Shown here: piece after piece, positions 33,569-43,932 of the stretch
Position numbering within the stretch: position 1 is the stretch's first letter
Layout of the letters: every line of letters starts with the position of its first letter
NCBI GenBank assembly: GCA_046704385.1
Contig: JBJKSB010000055.1
Location: 1 to 64,000 of the forward strand
DNA length: 64,000 nucleotides
Source of the DNA: GH45 sp046704385
GTDB lineage: Bacteria; Bacteroidota; Bacteroidia; Bacteroidales; SZUA-534
Direction: 5' to 3'
Position numbers and translations under genes: made by a program
The notes under the pieces: model-generated
The model's database searches: none
What the model was told of the DNA's origin: nothing
Seen by the model: only the letters and a program-made list of their open reading frames with translations

Positions 33569-36500
33569 CTATAACTTTATCAATTTATGAACTGAACCCG
33601 AAACATTTACCAAGTAAATTCCTGACGGCAAATCAGATAAATCCATGGTTGCATACCCGTTTTTATCGAGTTGCATTTTATGTACCACCTGACCTGCAAA
33701 GTTTATCACTTTAAAACCCTGACTTTTATGGTCAAGAGCTTTAACTGTGACTACCCCTTTTGTTGGATTGGGATAAACCACCGGTTCCCCGGCATCTGGA
33801 GCCTGAGTAGTATCCAGTATTAAATCGATACTGGTAACATCCCAGTTTTCGCCAAAATGATTATCCAGGTTCGGGCTTTTTAACTGAAAAGCATTAATAC
33901 CATAAAATGCCGCCTGCGGCCATGTTCCATCATCCTGGTAGTTTACATAATCAATTACAATACCTTTTCCATCCTCCAGTTGAATAGCCTCTCCATTGTC
34001 AGAAAGTTTACCGCTTTCCCATTGGATGATTTGCTTATTTTGTTTCCACCAACCACTGAATTTTGCATTGGCAGTTAAATACAAAATATCATTCGGCGCA
34101 AGCAATGTTCCCTCGGGAATTACGGCTGTAACACCTTTTGTGATGGCATAATTCGAAACATCAACGGCTTCATTCGATGGATTGTAAAGGGTAATGAATT
34201 CCGGGAAATTAAGGCCTTCTCCATTGACAAATATCTGGGTAATCATAACGTCGGGTTTAAAACCCTGATTGGAAAGCACAGCCCCTAAATTAATTACATT
34301 ACCATTTTCGAAACCTGCATCAATAGCGGGGGAGGCAGCCATCAGGCTAAAATCGAAAAATGTTGGATCGGTAAATTGTGGATTCCCCGATAAATTATTT
34401 GCATACTTAACATCAGCCGGGCAATCCGTAAGGCAATACTTGCTTTGAAGTGTCGATTTATTGTCGACAAAAAAAGCATTATCAGGCGAGTTTGATAAGA
34501 TACAATTGGTAACTATAGCATTACCACCGGCATCACCAACATTTTTCTCGTAGCAGGCTATGGCATCTACAACACCATAAAAAACACAACGGTTAATAAC
34601 ACCATCACTTGAATCTTTAAGGGCTACACCTATTCCACAATTAATAAAAACACTATTCTGAACCGTAGCTGTCGATTGTTGTCCAACCGAAACTCCTTTA
34701 TCAAAAACATTATGCACAATAATACTATCGATTGAAATATTGTAAGCCTGTTCACCAAGATCAACTGCATCACTGTTAGAACCTCGAAATGCAGATATCT
34801 CACAATTTTTTATTATACCATTCTGAACTTCGTCAAAGTCAATAGCGTCAGCATCAGGTTCATCGCTTCCATTGAATATACAATTCTCAACACGTCCCTT
34901 CCCGTATTTTATATTTATACAATCGCCTGTAATAATTGAATGCAAGCGACTATTGGTAAGTGCTACATCGGAATACCGGGCGGTTATTGGATTTGCCTGG
35001 ACATTATCAATAATGAGGTTATCAAGGTTCAAATCGGCATAAAATGCTGAAATGGCAGCAATATCAAGCACAGGATCGGGACCGGCAGAAGCATCTTCGA
35101 TAGTTACATAATTTAAATTCGATTTTTGAGGCGTATTTTTAAAAAGGATAGCGCCCCAATATCCCTGGGCCATCATGGGATTGTATTTAAACGTAATTTC
35201 TCCATCAGCTGTGCCCATGGCATTCATAACTCCATTTACATAAATGCATGCCCCTTCCGGCATCCAGATTTCCACACCCGGATCAATGGTAAGTGTGGCA
35301 TCTTTTAAAATGGTAATATCTCCCTGGGCAAGGTAAGGCGAACAATCTTTACTAAGCGTGGTATTTGCCGAAATAATTTCGGGCAGAATACACTGGCTGC
35401 TTTGTTTGTAAACAGCCATTAAAAATTTATCGCCTGAAAGGTGCTGAGTCAATACCGGATTAGTCGATATAAAACTTGAGGTATTCGGTACATTGGCAAC
35501 CAGTTCAAGATCGAAACTTAAATCAGTACTTGACAAAGTTCCCTGATGAACCTCAACTGCAATCATATTCTCACCAGTCACTATATCATCAGCATTTAAA
35601 GTATAATTGGTAAAAGATGATTCAGCCTGGCCGGAAACGGAAGATGCAGCCAGGGTTTGATAAGTAACATTACCAGCTGCCATATTGGCCCTTACAACTT
35701 CCTTCCCGTTAAGGTACACTATGGCACCATCGTCAAAAAGCAGATTTAATGAAAAAGTCCCGGATTGTTTCTGTGCATCACTCACCGTAAATTTTCTGCG
35801 GAAGTAAGTGGTAACATACTTGTTCTGACTATCGCTGCCATAACTTACCGTGGTAGCTTCATCACCATCGCCATAACCAAATTCCGATAAGCCGGTTTTC
35901 CAGGAACTATCATCAAAAGTGGATGTAATCCATGTATTACTCAAATCGGTACCGGAATCAAAATATTTCCATTGTGAACCTTTTGGTATTAAAGTACTGG
36001 AAGTGGCTGCTGCCCAACCAGAAAATTCATATCCCGGCTTATTAACAGCTGTTAGTTCAATATCAACATTATCCAGATACAAACCGGAGCAACTTGATTC
36101 AGGAACAGTTAAACCATCTAACTTAATGACTCCAGCTTCAGCAGGAGAAACCACTAATGACAGGTTTACCGTACCCGAAAAACCATAACGCCTTAAATCG
36201 TTTAATAAAGCCGCCGGCCGTTGTTCCACATAAGACACAAGATTGTCAACCTGGTTATACCAATAATCCACTGATGGCATGGCATCGCCGTAATTTGAAG
36301 TTGTGCCCTGCCATCGTGCTATATGATTTGGAATTTCACTTTCGATCGTTTTTTCATGTTCAGCTATCAGTTTTTTCATCCTGTCCGGATTAAAACTGGT
36401 AAATAACTGTGCGGCTAAACGCTTCCCAAAATAGTTGCGATAATTATCATTTTGCAAAAGTGAACTAAAAGGCCAAACCGTTTGATTCTCATAAAAATCA

Positions 36501-38071
36501 ATAAGATGGTCACCCGGGGTAAAAAATCCACGGTCGAGGTCCATCAGAATCCACCTCCACTTTCCATTATCCTTTGGCTTCCATGCCATAACATTATGGT
36601 TAATGGAATAATTTCCATCGGCCATTTCGGTTATCACATAATCGGTAAAATCTTCAATATCCATAGCTTCAGCCACAACATTATAGTTAGCATCAATGGA
36701 TAAATCATGATGATACAGGCTGTTAAATTCATTATAACCATCAAGGCTACCATTCTCGACATAATCTTCATTTTCTATCATATCGAAGGTTGACTTGTCT
36801 AATCCATAACTACTGGCAATATAATCTTCGTCTACTTTCTCGCGGATATTATGGATGCCCATATACTGCCCGTTAACGTACACCACCGAAGGTTTGTAAC
36901 CCATCATCTCAATATTCATATTGAGCAAGGTGGAGTTATGTGCCAGTATATCACGAAACATTGTATAGCTCCAGTCACTACCCGATGCCCTTAACGAAAA
37001 TGATTTGTAACTTGATCTTTTACGCTGGGCTGTTAAACGATAACCAAGATTACCACTTCCATACTGTTTCTTAAAGTAAATTCCCAGCATTTTTTGCGGT
37101 AACTGCCACGACCAAAGTCCGTTGACCTTACATCCGGCCCTCTCATTAAAAGCGGCCCGGTCACTTCCATTATTTTCAAACAATTCAATATTTATCGGAA
37201 TTTCCCAATCAGGTTTGAAATTCTGTACATAAATTCCTTTTACAGGATCCCAAAAGTTATCAGGATCGGTAGCAATTGAAACCACAGGTAATTTGGCATC
37301 AACAGAATTCTGATTTATAAAATAAGTATTGGTAATGGTGGGACCGGGAATTAAGTTTGGTTTAAAAATCCTTGCCCTCAACACCGTTGTCGTTTGAAAA
37401 GTTAACAGGCTGGTATATGCCTGAGATGTTGCTGACGGTTCAGTTCCGTCGGTGGTATACCTGATGGTACCGCCCATAGTAGTACTTAGTTTTACTGAAA
37501 CTGCCGAGGTATAAAATCCTCCTCTTAAACTAAATTTAGGCTTATTATCGGCAAAACCATCATAAGCAGTAGTTTTATTTGAAGCCCCTGGTGTAGTATT
37601 TATAAAGTAACCCCAACTTGCAGCACCATCAGGCTTTCGTCCATAGGAAATATCAGGACGTTGAACTCCAAAGGTAATGGAATCAAGCAATTGAACTGAC
37701 GGAGAATAAAGCCCGATTTCTTCACCGTCTGCTGATAATTTAAAGTTCGTATGATTTCCATTGTCATTTCCATCGGCCCAAAAAAGTAATGTTCCACCAG
37801 CCGGTATAGTTAAACTGGCTGTTATCTGCCATTTATCAGGTGTTTTAAAATTGTCTGTCAGATAGTACCCCTGAAGATTTTGAGCCGTGTTCCCGGCATT
37901 ATATAATTCCAACCAATCGGAATTGCTATTATAATCAGGATCTTCAATCTGACTTGAATTTGAAGCGGTAAACTCATTAATTAAAATTTGTCCTATTAAA
38001 ACTTCATGATTTAGCACAAAAAATATTACCGTTGTAAACAGAACTAATAATTTTCTTTTAATTGCTTTCAT
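33569..38071 (-). CDS. Large secreted CotH-kinase protein with lamin-tail, beta-helix and T9SS sorting domains
   Basis: 1500 residues, exported. After a signal peptide (1-27) come a lamin-tail domain (LINEFTASNSSQIEDPDYNSNSDWLELYN, about 28-150) and a chitobiase-type beta-sandwich (TIRYTTDGTEPSATSQAY, about 180-250). A CotH-type kinase domain ends in KWRWILMDLDRGFF (about 255-515). Then follow a jelly-roll module (FNLLFDDGAIVYLNGKEV type, about 715-870), a right-handed beta-helix (about 900-1240), a second lamin-tail domain (about 1265-1400) and a T9SS sorting domain (YPNPTKGVVTV to KLIKL). CotH proteins phosphorylate protein targets in spores; secreted bacterial relatives have no known substrate. 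A single-gene unit with no obvious partners. Confidence 0.9.
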   Translation of the reverse strand: MKAIKRKLLVLFTTVIFFVLNHEVLIGQILINEFTASNSSQIEDPDYNSNSDWLELYNAGNTAQNLQGYYLTDNFKTPDKWQITASLTIPAGGTLLFWADGNDNGNHTNFKLSADGEEIGLYSPSVQLLDSITFGVQRPDISYGRKPDGAASWGYFINTTPGASNKTTAYDGFADNKPKFSLRGGFYTSAVSVKLSTTMGGTIRYTTDGTEPSATSQAYTSLLTFQTTTVLRARIFKPNLIPGPTITNTYFINQNSVDAKLPVVSIATDPDNFWDPVKGIYVQNFKPDWEIPINIELFENNGSDRAAFNERAGCKVNGLWSWQLPQKMLGIYFKKQYGSGNLGYRLTAQRKRSSYKSFSLRASGSDWSYTMFRDILAHNSTLLNMNIEMMGYKPSVVYVNGQYMGIHNIREKVDEDYIASSYGLDKSTFDMIENEDYVENGSLDGYNEFNSLYHHDLSIDANYNVVAEAMDIEDFTDYVITEMADGNYSINHNVMAWKPKDNGKWRWILMDLDRGFFTPGDHLIDFYENQTVWPFSSLLQNDNYRNYFGKRLAAQLFTSFNPDRMKKLIAEHEKTIESEIPNHIARWQGTTSNYGDAMPSVDYWYNQVDNLVSYVEQRPAALLNDLRRYGFSGTVNLSLVVSPAEAGVIKLDGLTVPESSCSGLYLDNVDIELTAVNKPGYEFSGWAAATSSTLIPKGSQWKYFDSGTDLSNTWITSTFDDSSWKTGLSEFGYGDGDEATTVSYGSDSQNKYVTTYFRRKFTVSDAQKQSGTFSLNLLFDDGAIVYLNGKEVVRANMAAGNVTYQTLAASSVSGQAESSFTNYTLNADDIVTGENMIAVEVHQGTLSSTDLSFDLELVANVPNTSSFISTNPVLTQHLSGDKFLMAVYKQSSQCILPEIISANTTLSKDCSPYLAQGDITILKDATLTIDPGVEIWMPEGACIYVNGVMNAMGTADGEITFKYNPMMAQGYWGAILFKNTPQKSNLNYVTIEDASAGPDPVLDIAAISAFYADLNLDNLIIDNVQANPITARYSDVALTNSRLHSIITGDCINIKYGKGRVENCIFNGSDEPDADAIDFDEVQNGIIKNCEISAFRGSNSDAVDLGEQAYNISIDSIIVHNVFDKGVSVGQQSTATVQNSVFINCGIGVALKDSSDGVINRCVFYGVVDAIACYEKNVGDAGGNAIVTNCILSNSPDNAFFVDNKSTLQSKYCLTDCPADVKYANNLSGNPQFTDPTFFDFSLMAASPAIDAGFENGNVINLGAVLSNQGFKPDVMITQIFVNGEGLNFPEFITLYNPSNEAVDVSNYAITKGVTAVIPEGTLLAPNDILYLTANAKFSGWWKQNKQIIQWESGKLSDNGEAIQLEDGKGIVIDYVNYQDDGTWPQAAFYGINAFQLKSPNLDNHFGENWDVTSIDLILDTTQAPDAGEPVVYPNPTKGVVTVKALDHKSQGFKVINFAGQVVHKMQLDKNGYATMDLSDLPSGIYLVNVSGSVHKLIKL

Positions 38072-38356
38072 TTTTTTACGAGATAATGTGTTTGGTTACT
38101 ACATAAAATTAGTGGTAAAACCTAATATAATGGAATTGATTTGCCCGGTAGGAGCGCAATTTAGCTAAAATTATTTCTAATAGTACTTTAAATCAGAACT
38201 TTATTTATTTTTCGGTTTAAGCTGAAAAATTCACTATAAAGTAATTCCTTTATTTACTTGCAATTAAATTAATATACAAAATGATGAAATTAAAATGGAT
38301 AATATCTAAAGGAGGCATTTAATGTAAATATTAAAATGAGAATAAAATTAACAAGC

Positions 38357-39511
38357 CTACCGGTTGGCTATAACTGCTTTAATAAACCTGTTAATCCCTT
38401 CCTCAATTTGCATGGAAGCCAGTGAAATGCGTACATGGCGGGGTGCACCAAATGCTTCACCGGGAATTACTACCACCCCATTTTCGTCGTGGGCTGTTTT
38501 CAGGCAGAATTCTTTAACAGAACAAGAGATTAAGTCTCCAATAAATGGAAAAATATAAAAGCTTCCCGTAGGTTTAACAAATGAAATTCCGGCATTTTTT
38601 AATGCTGAAATAACAATGTCACGATTTTGCAAAAGTATTCTATTATAATTAGTAATGGATTGCTGAGTTTCACCTGCCACAACCGGAATGGCAGCCATTT
38701 GATTTGGCGTTGGCGGGCAACTTATCAGGGTTGCATTGTTAGACGTGAGTGCCTTAGCCAGCTTAGCATTCGCGGTTATCGCCCAGCCCACCCTAAAACC
38801 GGCAGTAGCTGCGCTTTTCGATATTCCATCAAGAACTATGGTGCGACTAAAAAAAGCTGAAAAACTTTTACAAGCCTCTCCTTCATAAACAAGCTTACCA
38901 TAAATTTCATCTGAAATTACATAACCTTCTGATAATCTTTGAGTAAATAATTGCCCCAGCCGGGTCATTTCATTTTTGCTTAAAACCCTGCCTGTTGGGT
39001 TTGCAGGCGAATTTATAATGATTAAGTCATCGGGTTGTAACAATTTATCGAGAGCACTTATTTCAATACCAAAATCATCCGTCAAGGGATAGGTTTGTAC
39101 ATCCAAATTAAATTCAGCCGGTATTTTTTTATAAATGCCAAAATTTATTTTAGGAATGAGCACCCTTTTGGCACCCAATTTTGCTAAAGTTTTAATGGCA
39201 ACATATAAGGCATTCTGAACCCCGATGGTAATCACTACATTATTTGCTGTATACTCAAAGCCATCGTGTTCATGCTGTTTTTTGGCAATTAGCTCCCTCA
39301 ATTCAACCACCCCGGCATTGGGTGCATAATTGGCACCTGAAGTATTTAACGATTGATTAAAGGCTTGAATCACCCTGGCATCTACCGGAAAATCTTTTAA
39401 CTCACCCAAACCCAGCCCAATAGCATCGGGATGTTTTGCCATATTTACCTGTCTGATAGCTGGTAATGGAAAATCGGTACCTGCCAGTCGCTCATCAACA
39501 CTCATTCGCAA
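38357..39511 (-). CDS. Aspartate/aromatic-type aminotransferase, PLP fold type I
   Basis: 384 residues. The PLP lysine lies in DGISKSAATAGFRVGW (about residue 228), with the conserved Arg and Gly context of class I aminotransferases. NSPANPTGRVLSKNEM (Asn contacting PLP) and the C-terminal HVRISLASM with the carboxylate-binding Arg are also present. The N-terminus starts M-R-M; either ATG (39511 or 39505) may be used. The family acts on aspartate, aromatic acids or related keto acids and the exact substrate is not readable. It starts 2 bp after the DUF4251 gene, so the two are co-transcribed although unrelated. Confidence 0.9.
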   Translation of the reverse strand: MRMSVDERLAGTDFPLPAIRQVNMAKHPDAIGLGLGELKDFPVDARVIQAFNQSLNTSGANYAPNAGVVELRELIAKKQHEHDGFEYTANNVVITIGVQNALYVAIKTLAKLGAKRVLIPKINFGIYKKIPAEFNLDVQTYPLTDDFGIEISALDKLLQPDDLIIINSPANPTGRVLSKNEMTRLGQLFTQRLSEGYVISDEIYGKLVYEGEACKSFSAFFSRTIVLDGISKSAATAGFRVGWAITANAKLAKALTSNNATLISCPPTPNQMAAIPVVAGETQQSITNYNRILLQNRDIVISALKNAGISFVKPTGSFYIFPFIGDLISCSVKEFCLKTAHDENGVVVIPGEAFGAPRHVRISLASMQIEEGINRFIKAVIANR

Positions 39512-39513
39512 AA

Positions 39514-40032
39514 TTAATTTGTGGCGTAAGGTAAAATTTTTCCGTTATACCTTATAAGAGCCCGGTTATTACTAATAATGGATAAGTTGGCTGAGCCTCC
39601 GTAATATATTACCATGGTACACTTATAATTATCAAATTCCGTTTTTGCCTGGAATGAGATATCAAAGGAGTATTTGACCGTATCTTTTTGGACTTCAAAA
39701 TCCAGTAATTGTGTATCAAATTTAATTCCCAATTCAGGATTATCGCTGGTGACGTTGTATGCCCTTCCAAAATAGGGTAAATCTGTCACTACCGTATCAT
39801 TTAAAATATTTATGTAAGCAATATGTGTAGTTAATTCTATTTGCAATCCATCGGATGAAACCGCATTATCGGCATCAAAAGTAAAGGATTTGCTCTGTAT
39901 CACAGAATCAGTTACGGCAAACTCCTTTTTTTTCTGTAGTAGTTTTCGCTCCTTCCGGCTTAATTCCTGTTGACCCATTACGAGTAATGAGGCCCAACAT
40001 AAAACTGTAGTTACAAGTAATGCTTTTTTCAT
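39514..40032 (-). CDS. DUF4251 secreted protein
   Basis: 172 residues from the ATG at 40032, which opens a signal peptide (MKKALLVTTVLCWASLLVMGQQ); the upstream ATG adds a charged extension. The mature part begins with a basic helix (LSRKERKLLQKKKEFA) and then a beta-rich DUF4251 domain with TDLPYFGRAYNV and an LDFEVQKDTVKYSFDISF strand pair. The family is confined to Bacteroidota and has no known function. Being exported and beta-rich, it probably resides in the periplasm. Confidence 0.88.
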   Translation of the reverse strand: MKKALLVTTVLCWASLLVMGQQELSRKERKLLQKKKEFAVTDSVIQSKSFTFDADNAVSSDGLQIELTTHIAYINILNDTVVTDLPYFGRAYNVTSDNPELGIKFDTQLLDFEVQKDTVKYSFDISFQAKTEFDNYKCTMVIYYGGSANLSIISNNRALIRYNGKILPYATN

Positions 40033-40128
40033 CTGTTTATGTTTTAATTTTAATTGTTCCAACCAAAGGCAAGAGAATTACGCAAAACTATAAGTTACTG
40101 AACAAACCGGTAAATAACCTACCGGGAA

Positions 40129-40596
40129 TTATTTATTGAAATGGTAAAGAAATACCACCTCTCCTTCATATGCAGGTTTTCTATTGCCTTCAATTTCAAG
40201 CTTAACCCCGATATTTGCTTTGGTAACTCCGCGCAAATCAATTACATCATTTACTTTAGCAACCAGCCGTACCGTACTGTTTACCAAAACCGGCTGGTTG
40301 AACTTGAATTTTTCGATGCCGTAATTTACCTGTAATTTCAGGTTCTGTACATCAACAATCTGGTCCCATAAATAGGGTAAAAGCGATAATGTCAGATACC
40401 CGTGGGCAATGGTATCTTTAAATGGCGATTCTACTTTTGCCCTTTCAGGGTTGGTATGTATCCACTGGTGATCGATGGTTGCGTCCGCAAATTTATTAAT
40501 CTGTTCCTGGGTAATTACATGATCACCTGATACCCCTAAATCCTGACCTACATATTTTTTCAGGTCATCAAAACTTGAAATTACTACTTTACTCAT
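40129..40596 (-). CDS. MaoC-family (R)-specific enoyl-CoA hydratase
   Basis: 155-residue hot-dog-fold hydratase. The hydratase motif is complete: FADATIDHQWIHTNPERA with the catalytic Asp and His, and DTIAHGYLTLSLLPYLW. It converts trans-2-enoyl-CoA to (R)-3-hydroxyacyl-CoA, in beta-oxidation, PHA supply or other acyl-CoA chemistry. No polymer synthase or beta-oxidation gene is nearby, so the pathway is open. Stand-alone unit between a malic enzyme terminator and the DUF4251 gene. Confidence 0.92.
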   Translation of the reverse strand: MSKVVISSFDDLKKYVGQDLGVSGDHVITQEQINKFADATIDHQWIHTNPERAKVESPFKDTIAHGYLTLSLLPYLWDQIVDVQNLKLQVNYGIEKFKFNQPVLVNSTVRLVAKVNDVIDLRGVTKANIGVKLEIEGNRKPAYEGEVVFLYHFNK

Positions 40597-40664
40597 TGTT
40601 GGTTTTTATTGATTTTTGCAAATATAGTGTTTTGATTGATTGAAATAAGCGATTATTGTTTAAA

Positions 40665-40695
40665 GCAAAAAAAACCGGAACAAAAATTCCGGTTT
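40665..40695 (-). terminator. Terminator after the malic enzyme gene
   Basis: AAACCGGAA (40672-40680) and TTCCGGTTT (40687-40695) form a 9-bp stem with a 6-base loop. On the reverse strand it is followed by eight T residues, 22 bases after the stop at 40717. Confidence 0.88.
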
Positions 40696-40716
40696 CATAT
40701 GTTGTTTAAATCAGTA

Positions 40717-43002
40717 TTATAAAACCATTACTTCACCTGTATAGGTTTGAGCTGTAAGCGCCGTAATAACAGCCATATCGACTATTTCGCGAACTGAGGC
40801 CCCCATTTGTAGCACATTTATTGGTTTGTTAATACCCAATAAAATAGGTCCAATAATATTTGAATCGCCAATTTCCATCATCATTTTGTAGGCAATATTA
40901 CCTGAACTTAAATTGGGGAATATAATGGTATTTACATCTTTATCTCCAATTTTTGAAAAAGGAAATTTATTCATTCGCATTTCCTTATTAAAGGCATAGT
41001 TGGCCTGCATCTCACCATCTACCAGCAAATCAGGGTATTCTTTATGCAAATATTCAACAGCTGTTTGTACTTTCAAAGGACTACCATCACGCGACGATCC
41101 GAAGTTTGAATAAGAAAGCATGGCAATTACGGGTTCAATATTAAATTTTCGCACCTCGTTTGCAGTAAGCAAAGCTGTATCGATAAGTGAACGTGCCGTA
41201 GGAGTGTAATTAATAGTGGTATCAGCAAAAAAGAAGGTACCATTTTTATTCATTACCACATACATACCGGCTATATGGTTCAGGCTGTTGTTGGTTCCGC
41301 AAATTTGCAATGCGGGCCTGAGTGCATCTGAGTATTTGGTTGAATAACCGTTCAGGAATCCGTCAGCATCTCCGGTTTCAACCATCATAGCGCCAAAATA
41401 ATTAACGTTGCGGATTAATTCACGAGCTTCGTCCAGGTTAAAGCCTTTACGTTGACGTTTTTCATATAAAGCCTGGGGATAACGCTCCAGTCTCTCGCTC
41501 TCGGCGGGATCATTTACATCAACTACAGGGATGTCGAAGGTTCCGGTATAATTCTCCCTGGCATTCGCTTCAATGCGAGCCCGGTTCCCAATAAGGATTG
41601 GGTCGGCAATACCCTGATTTTTGATTAATTGTACAGCCTTCATTACATTGTAATTTTCGGCATCGGTAATAACTATTCGTTTCAATTGTTGTTTAGCCCT
41701 GGCATAAATACCCTCAGTCAGTTTATTATAGGTGCCCAGTCTTTTCATTAACTGAACTTTATAGGCTGCCCAGTCTTTGATAGGTTTTTTAGCTACACCA
41801 CTTTCCATAGCAGCTTTTGCAACAGCCGGGGCAACTTCAGTAATCAAACGCGGGTCAAGGGGCTTGGGAATAATATAAGTCCGGCCAAATACCAGATTTT
41901 TATCATTATAAGCGGCATTTACCGTTTCAGGCACCTCTTTTTTAGCTAAATTAGCAATGGAATATGCGGCAGCCCGTTTCATTGCTTCGTTTATCTCACT
42001 GGCTTCCACATCGAGGGCTCCCCTGAAAATAAACGGAAATCCCAACACATTATTAATCTGATTTGGATAATCGGACCGGCCTGTTGCAAAAATAAGGTCT
42101 TTACGTGCAGCCATCGCTTCTTCGTATGAAATTTCAGGAACCGGATTGGCCATGGCAAAAACAATAGGATTAACATTCATGCTTTGAACCATTTCTTTGG
42201 TAAGAATATTTCCCTTTGACAGACCTAAAAACAGGTCGGCACCTTTAATTACTTCTTCAAGGGTGTGTAAATCGGAATCTTTAGCAAAATATGATTTATG
42301 TTCATTCAGGTCGTTTCTTTTAGTAGTGATTAAACCTTTGGAATCGACCATATAAACGTTTTCAACTTTAACTCCCAGGCTTACATAAAAACGGGCACAC
42401 ATAATACCGCTGGCACCGGCTCCGTTAACCACTACTTTAATATCTTCCATGTTTTTCCCGGTTAACTCCACTGCGTTGAGTAAACCGGCACCTGAGATTA
42501 TGGCTGTACCGTGCTGGTCGTCGTGCATCACTGGTATATCAAGCTCTTTTATCAGAGTTTGTTCAATTTCAAAACATTCCGGGGCCTTAATATCTTCAAG
42601 GTTAATACCACCAAAAGTCGGTGAGATAGCTTTAACTACTTCAATAAACTTTTTAGGATCTTTTTCATTTACTTCGATATCGAAAACATCAACATCGGCA
42701 AAAACCTTAAATAATAAACCTTTCCCTTCCATAACGGGTTTACCGGCCAGTGGACCAATATCGCCCAGACCTAAAACAGCTGTTCCGTTGCTAATTACTG
42801 CAACCAGGTTGCTTTTTGCTGTATACCTTCCGGCTTTTGACGGATCACTTTCAATTTCCTTACACGGTTCAGCAACTCCCGGCGAGTATGCCAACGATAA
42901 ATCATATTGAGTACTGTAAGGTTTGGTTGGTATTACCTCAATTTTACCAGGTTTTCCCTGCTCATGGTAACGTAATGCATCCTCTTTTGTAAAGCTTGCC
43001 AT
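40717..43002 (-). CDS. maeB: NADP-dependent malic enzyme fused to phosphotransacetylase-like domain
   Basis: 761 residues, the usual length of MaeB. The malic domain (about 1-155) contains YSPGVAEPCKEI and MEGKGLLFKVFADVDVFDIEV. The NAD(P)-binding domain (about 160-400) shows HDDQHGTAIISGAGLLNA and VVNGAGASGIMCARFY. The C-terminal third (about 430-755) is a phosphate acetyl/butyryltransferase fold (PILIGNRARIEANAREN, VDGEMQANYAFN), which in MaeB acts as a regulatory domain sensing acetyl-CoA. The enzyme decarboxylates malate to pyruvate and makes NADPH. It is a single-gene unit with its own terminator. Confidence 0.96.
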   Translation of the reverse strand: MASFTKEDALRYHEQGKPGKIEVIPTKPYSTQYDLSLAYSPGVAEPCKEIESDPSKAGRYTAKSNLVAVISNGTAVLGLGDIGPLAGKPVMEGKGLLFKVFADVDVFDIEVNEKDPKKFIEVVKAISPTFGGINLEDIKAPECFEIEQTLIKELDIPVMHDDQHGTAIISGAGLLNAVELTGKNMEDIKVVVNGAGASGIMCARFYVSLGVKVENVYMVDSKGLITTKRNDLNEHKSYFAKDSDLHTLEEVIKGADLFLGLSKGNILTKEMVQSMNVNPIVFAMANPVPEISYEEAMAARKDLIFATGRSDYPNQINNVLGFPFIFRGALDVEASEINEAMKRAAAYSIANLAKKEVPETVNAAYNDKNLVFGRTYIIPKPLDPRLITEVAPAVAKAAMESGVAKKPIKDWAAYKVQLMKRLGTYNKLTEGIYARAKQQLKRIVITDAENYNVMKAVQLIKNQGIADPILIGNRARIEANARENYTGTFDIPVVDVNDPAESERLERYPQALYEKRQRKGFNLDEARELIRNVNYFGAMMVETGDADGFLNGYSTKYSDALRPALQICGTNNSLNHIAGMYVVMNKNGTFFFADTTINYTPTARSLIDTALLTANEVRKFNIEPVIAMLSYSNFGSSRDGSPLKVQTAVEYLHKEYPDLLVDGEMQANYAFNKEMRMNKFPFSKIGDKDVNTIIFPNLSSGNIAYKMMMEIGDSNIIGPILLGINKPINVLQMGASVREIVDMAVITALTAQTYTGEVMVL

Positions 43003-43403
43003 ATTTTAAAGAATTATATTTGAATCATAAAATACCGCCGCAAGTTACTTCTATTAACCAATTATGAAAAATCTTTTGCAACAATGTTAAATAAAAGGTA
43101 AAATTAATTTGGATTTATTTTTCATTACAGTTAATGCCCTGCTTGCTTCATTTTATTGCTTAGTTAATTACAAATAATATATTTAAATCCTAAACCCGGT
43201 ATCGGGATAAATTGGGGAGATATTTCTGTCAATTATTCTTACCATTTTTTAACTTTACTGTAAAACTTAGTGTTAGGTATCGAAAAATGTCTGATTTTAG
43301 CTGTTGATTTATGCCAGGGTTGAATAAATACATTTTTGAACTCATGAACAAAAATCAGATTATAATAATTTAAATAAATTATCAGGGTATTTTGCAAAAG
43401 ATA
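43003..43403. other. Intergenic region before the signalling block
   Basis: About 400 bp between divergent genes. A/T-rich, with no open frame or strong hairpin. It must hold the promoters of maeB and of the YfiR/kinase operon, but I could not identify a clear TTTG/TAnnTTTG pair. Confidence 0.4.
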
Positions 43404-43922
43404 ATGAGGATCAAATTTTATATTGTATCGCTGCTTTTAATTTTTTCGACTAAAATAATTTTTGCCCAGAGTAATGAATATTATATAAAAGCTGGCTTTT
43501 TAGAAAAATTTGCCAATTTCATCAAATGGCCTGATGAAGCAAACCTCAAAGAATTTACGATTGCAATTATTGGGGATTGTCCTTTTGAGGATATCCTGCT
43601 GAAAATGTATAAAGATCGCAAAATTAAAAATCTGCCGGTACAGGTAAAACATATTAAAACCATTGAAGATATTGAAGGCTGCCAAATGTTATTTATCAGT
43701 AGTTCTGAAAAATTAAATCTAAATCGAATTCTGGACTATACAGAACATTTACCTATTTTAACTATTAGCGAAAGCGAAGGCTTTGCAAAAAAAGGGGTTC
43801 ATATTAACTTTTACACCACCGCAAAAAATACCATACATTTTGAGATAAATCCGAAAAGTGTAAGAAGGTCGGGACTTAAAATAGATGCTTTGCTGTTGAA
43901 TTATGCTGCAATAATTGAATAA
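43404..43922 (+). CDS. YfiR-family periplasmic protein (DUF4154)
   Basis: 172 residues from the ATG at 43404, with a signal peptide (YIVSLLLIFSTKIIFAQS). The mature protein carries the YfiR fold: EYYIKAGFLEKFANFIKWP at the start, FTIAIIGDCPFEDIL, and CQMLFISSSEK. In Pseudomonas YfiR is a periplasmic inhibitor of the CHASE8 diguanylate cyclase YfiN. Here the next gene, 10 bp downstream, encodes a histidine kinase with a CHASE8-like sensor instead, so YfiR probably gates a phosphorelay. Cysteines that control YfiR folding in Pseudomonas are only partly present. Confidence 0.9.
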   Translation: MRIKFYIVSLLLIFSTKIIFAQSNEYYIKAGFLEKFANFIKWPDEANLKEFTIAIIGDCPFEDILLKMYKDRKIKNLPVQVKHIKTIEDIEGCQMLFISSSEKLNLNRILDYTEHLPILTISESEGFAKKGVHINFYTTAKNTIHFEINPKSVRRSGLKIDALLLNYAAIIE

Positions 43923-43932
43923 AGTGTTGAAC

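Noticed and set aside
38364..38860. Forward frames opposite the aminotransferase gene
   Set aside because: Shadows of a gene with a clear PLP-lysine motif.
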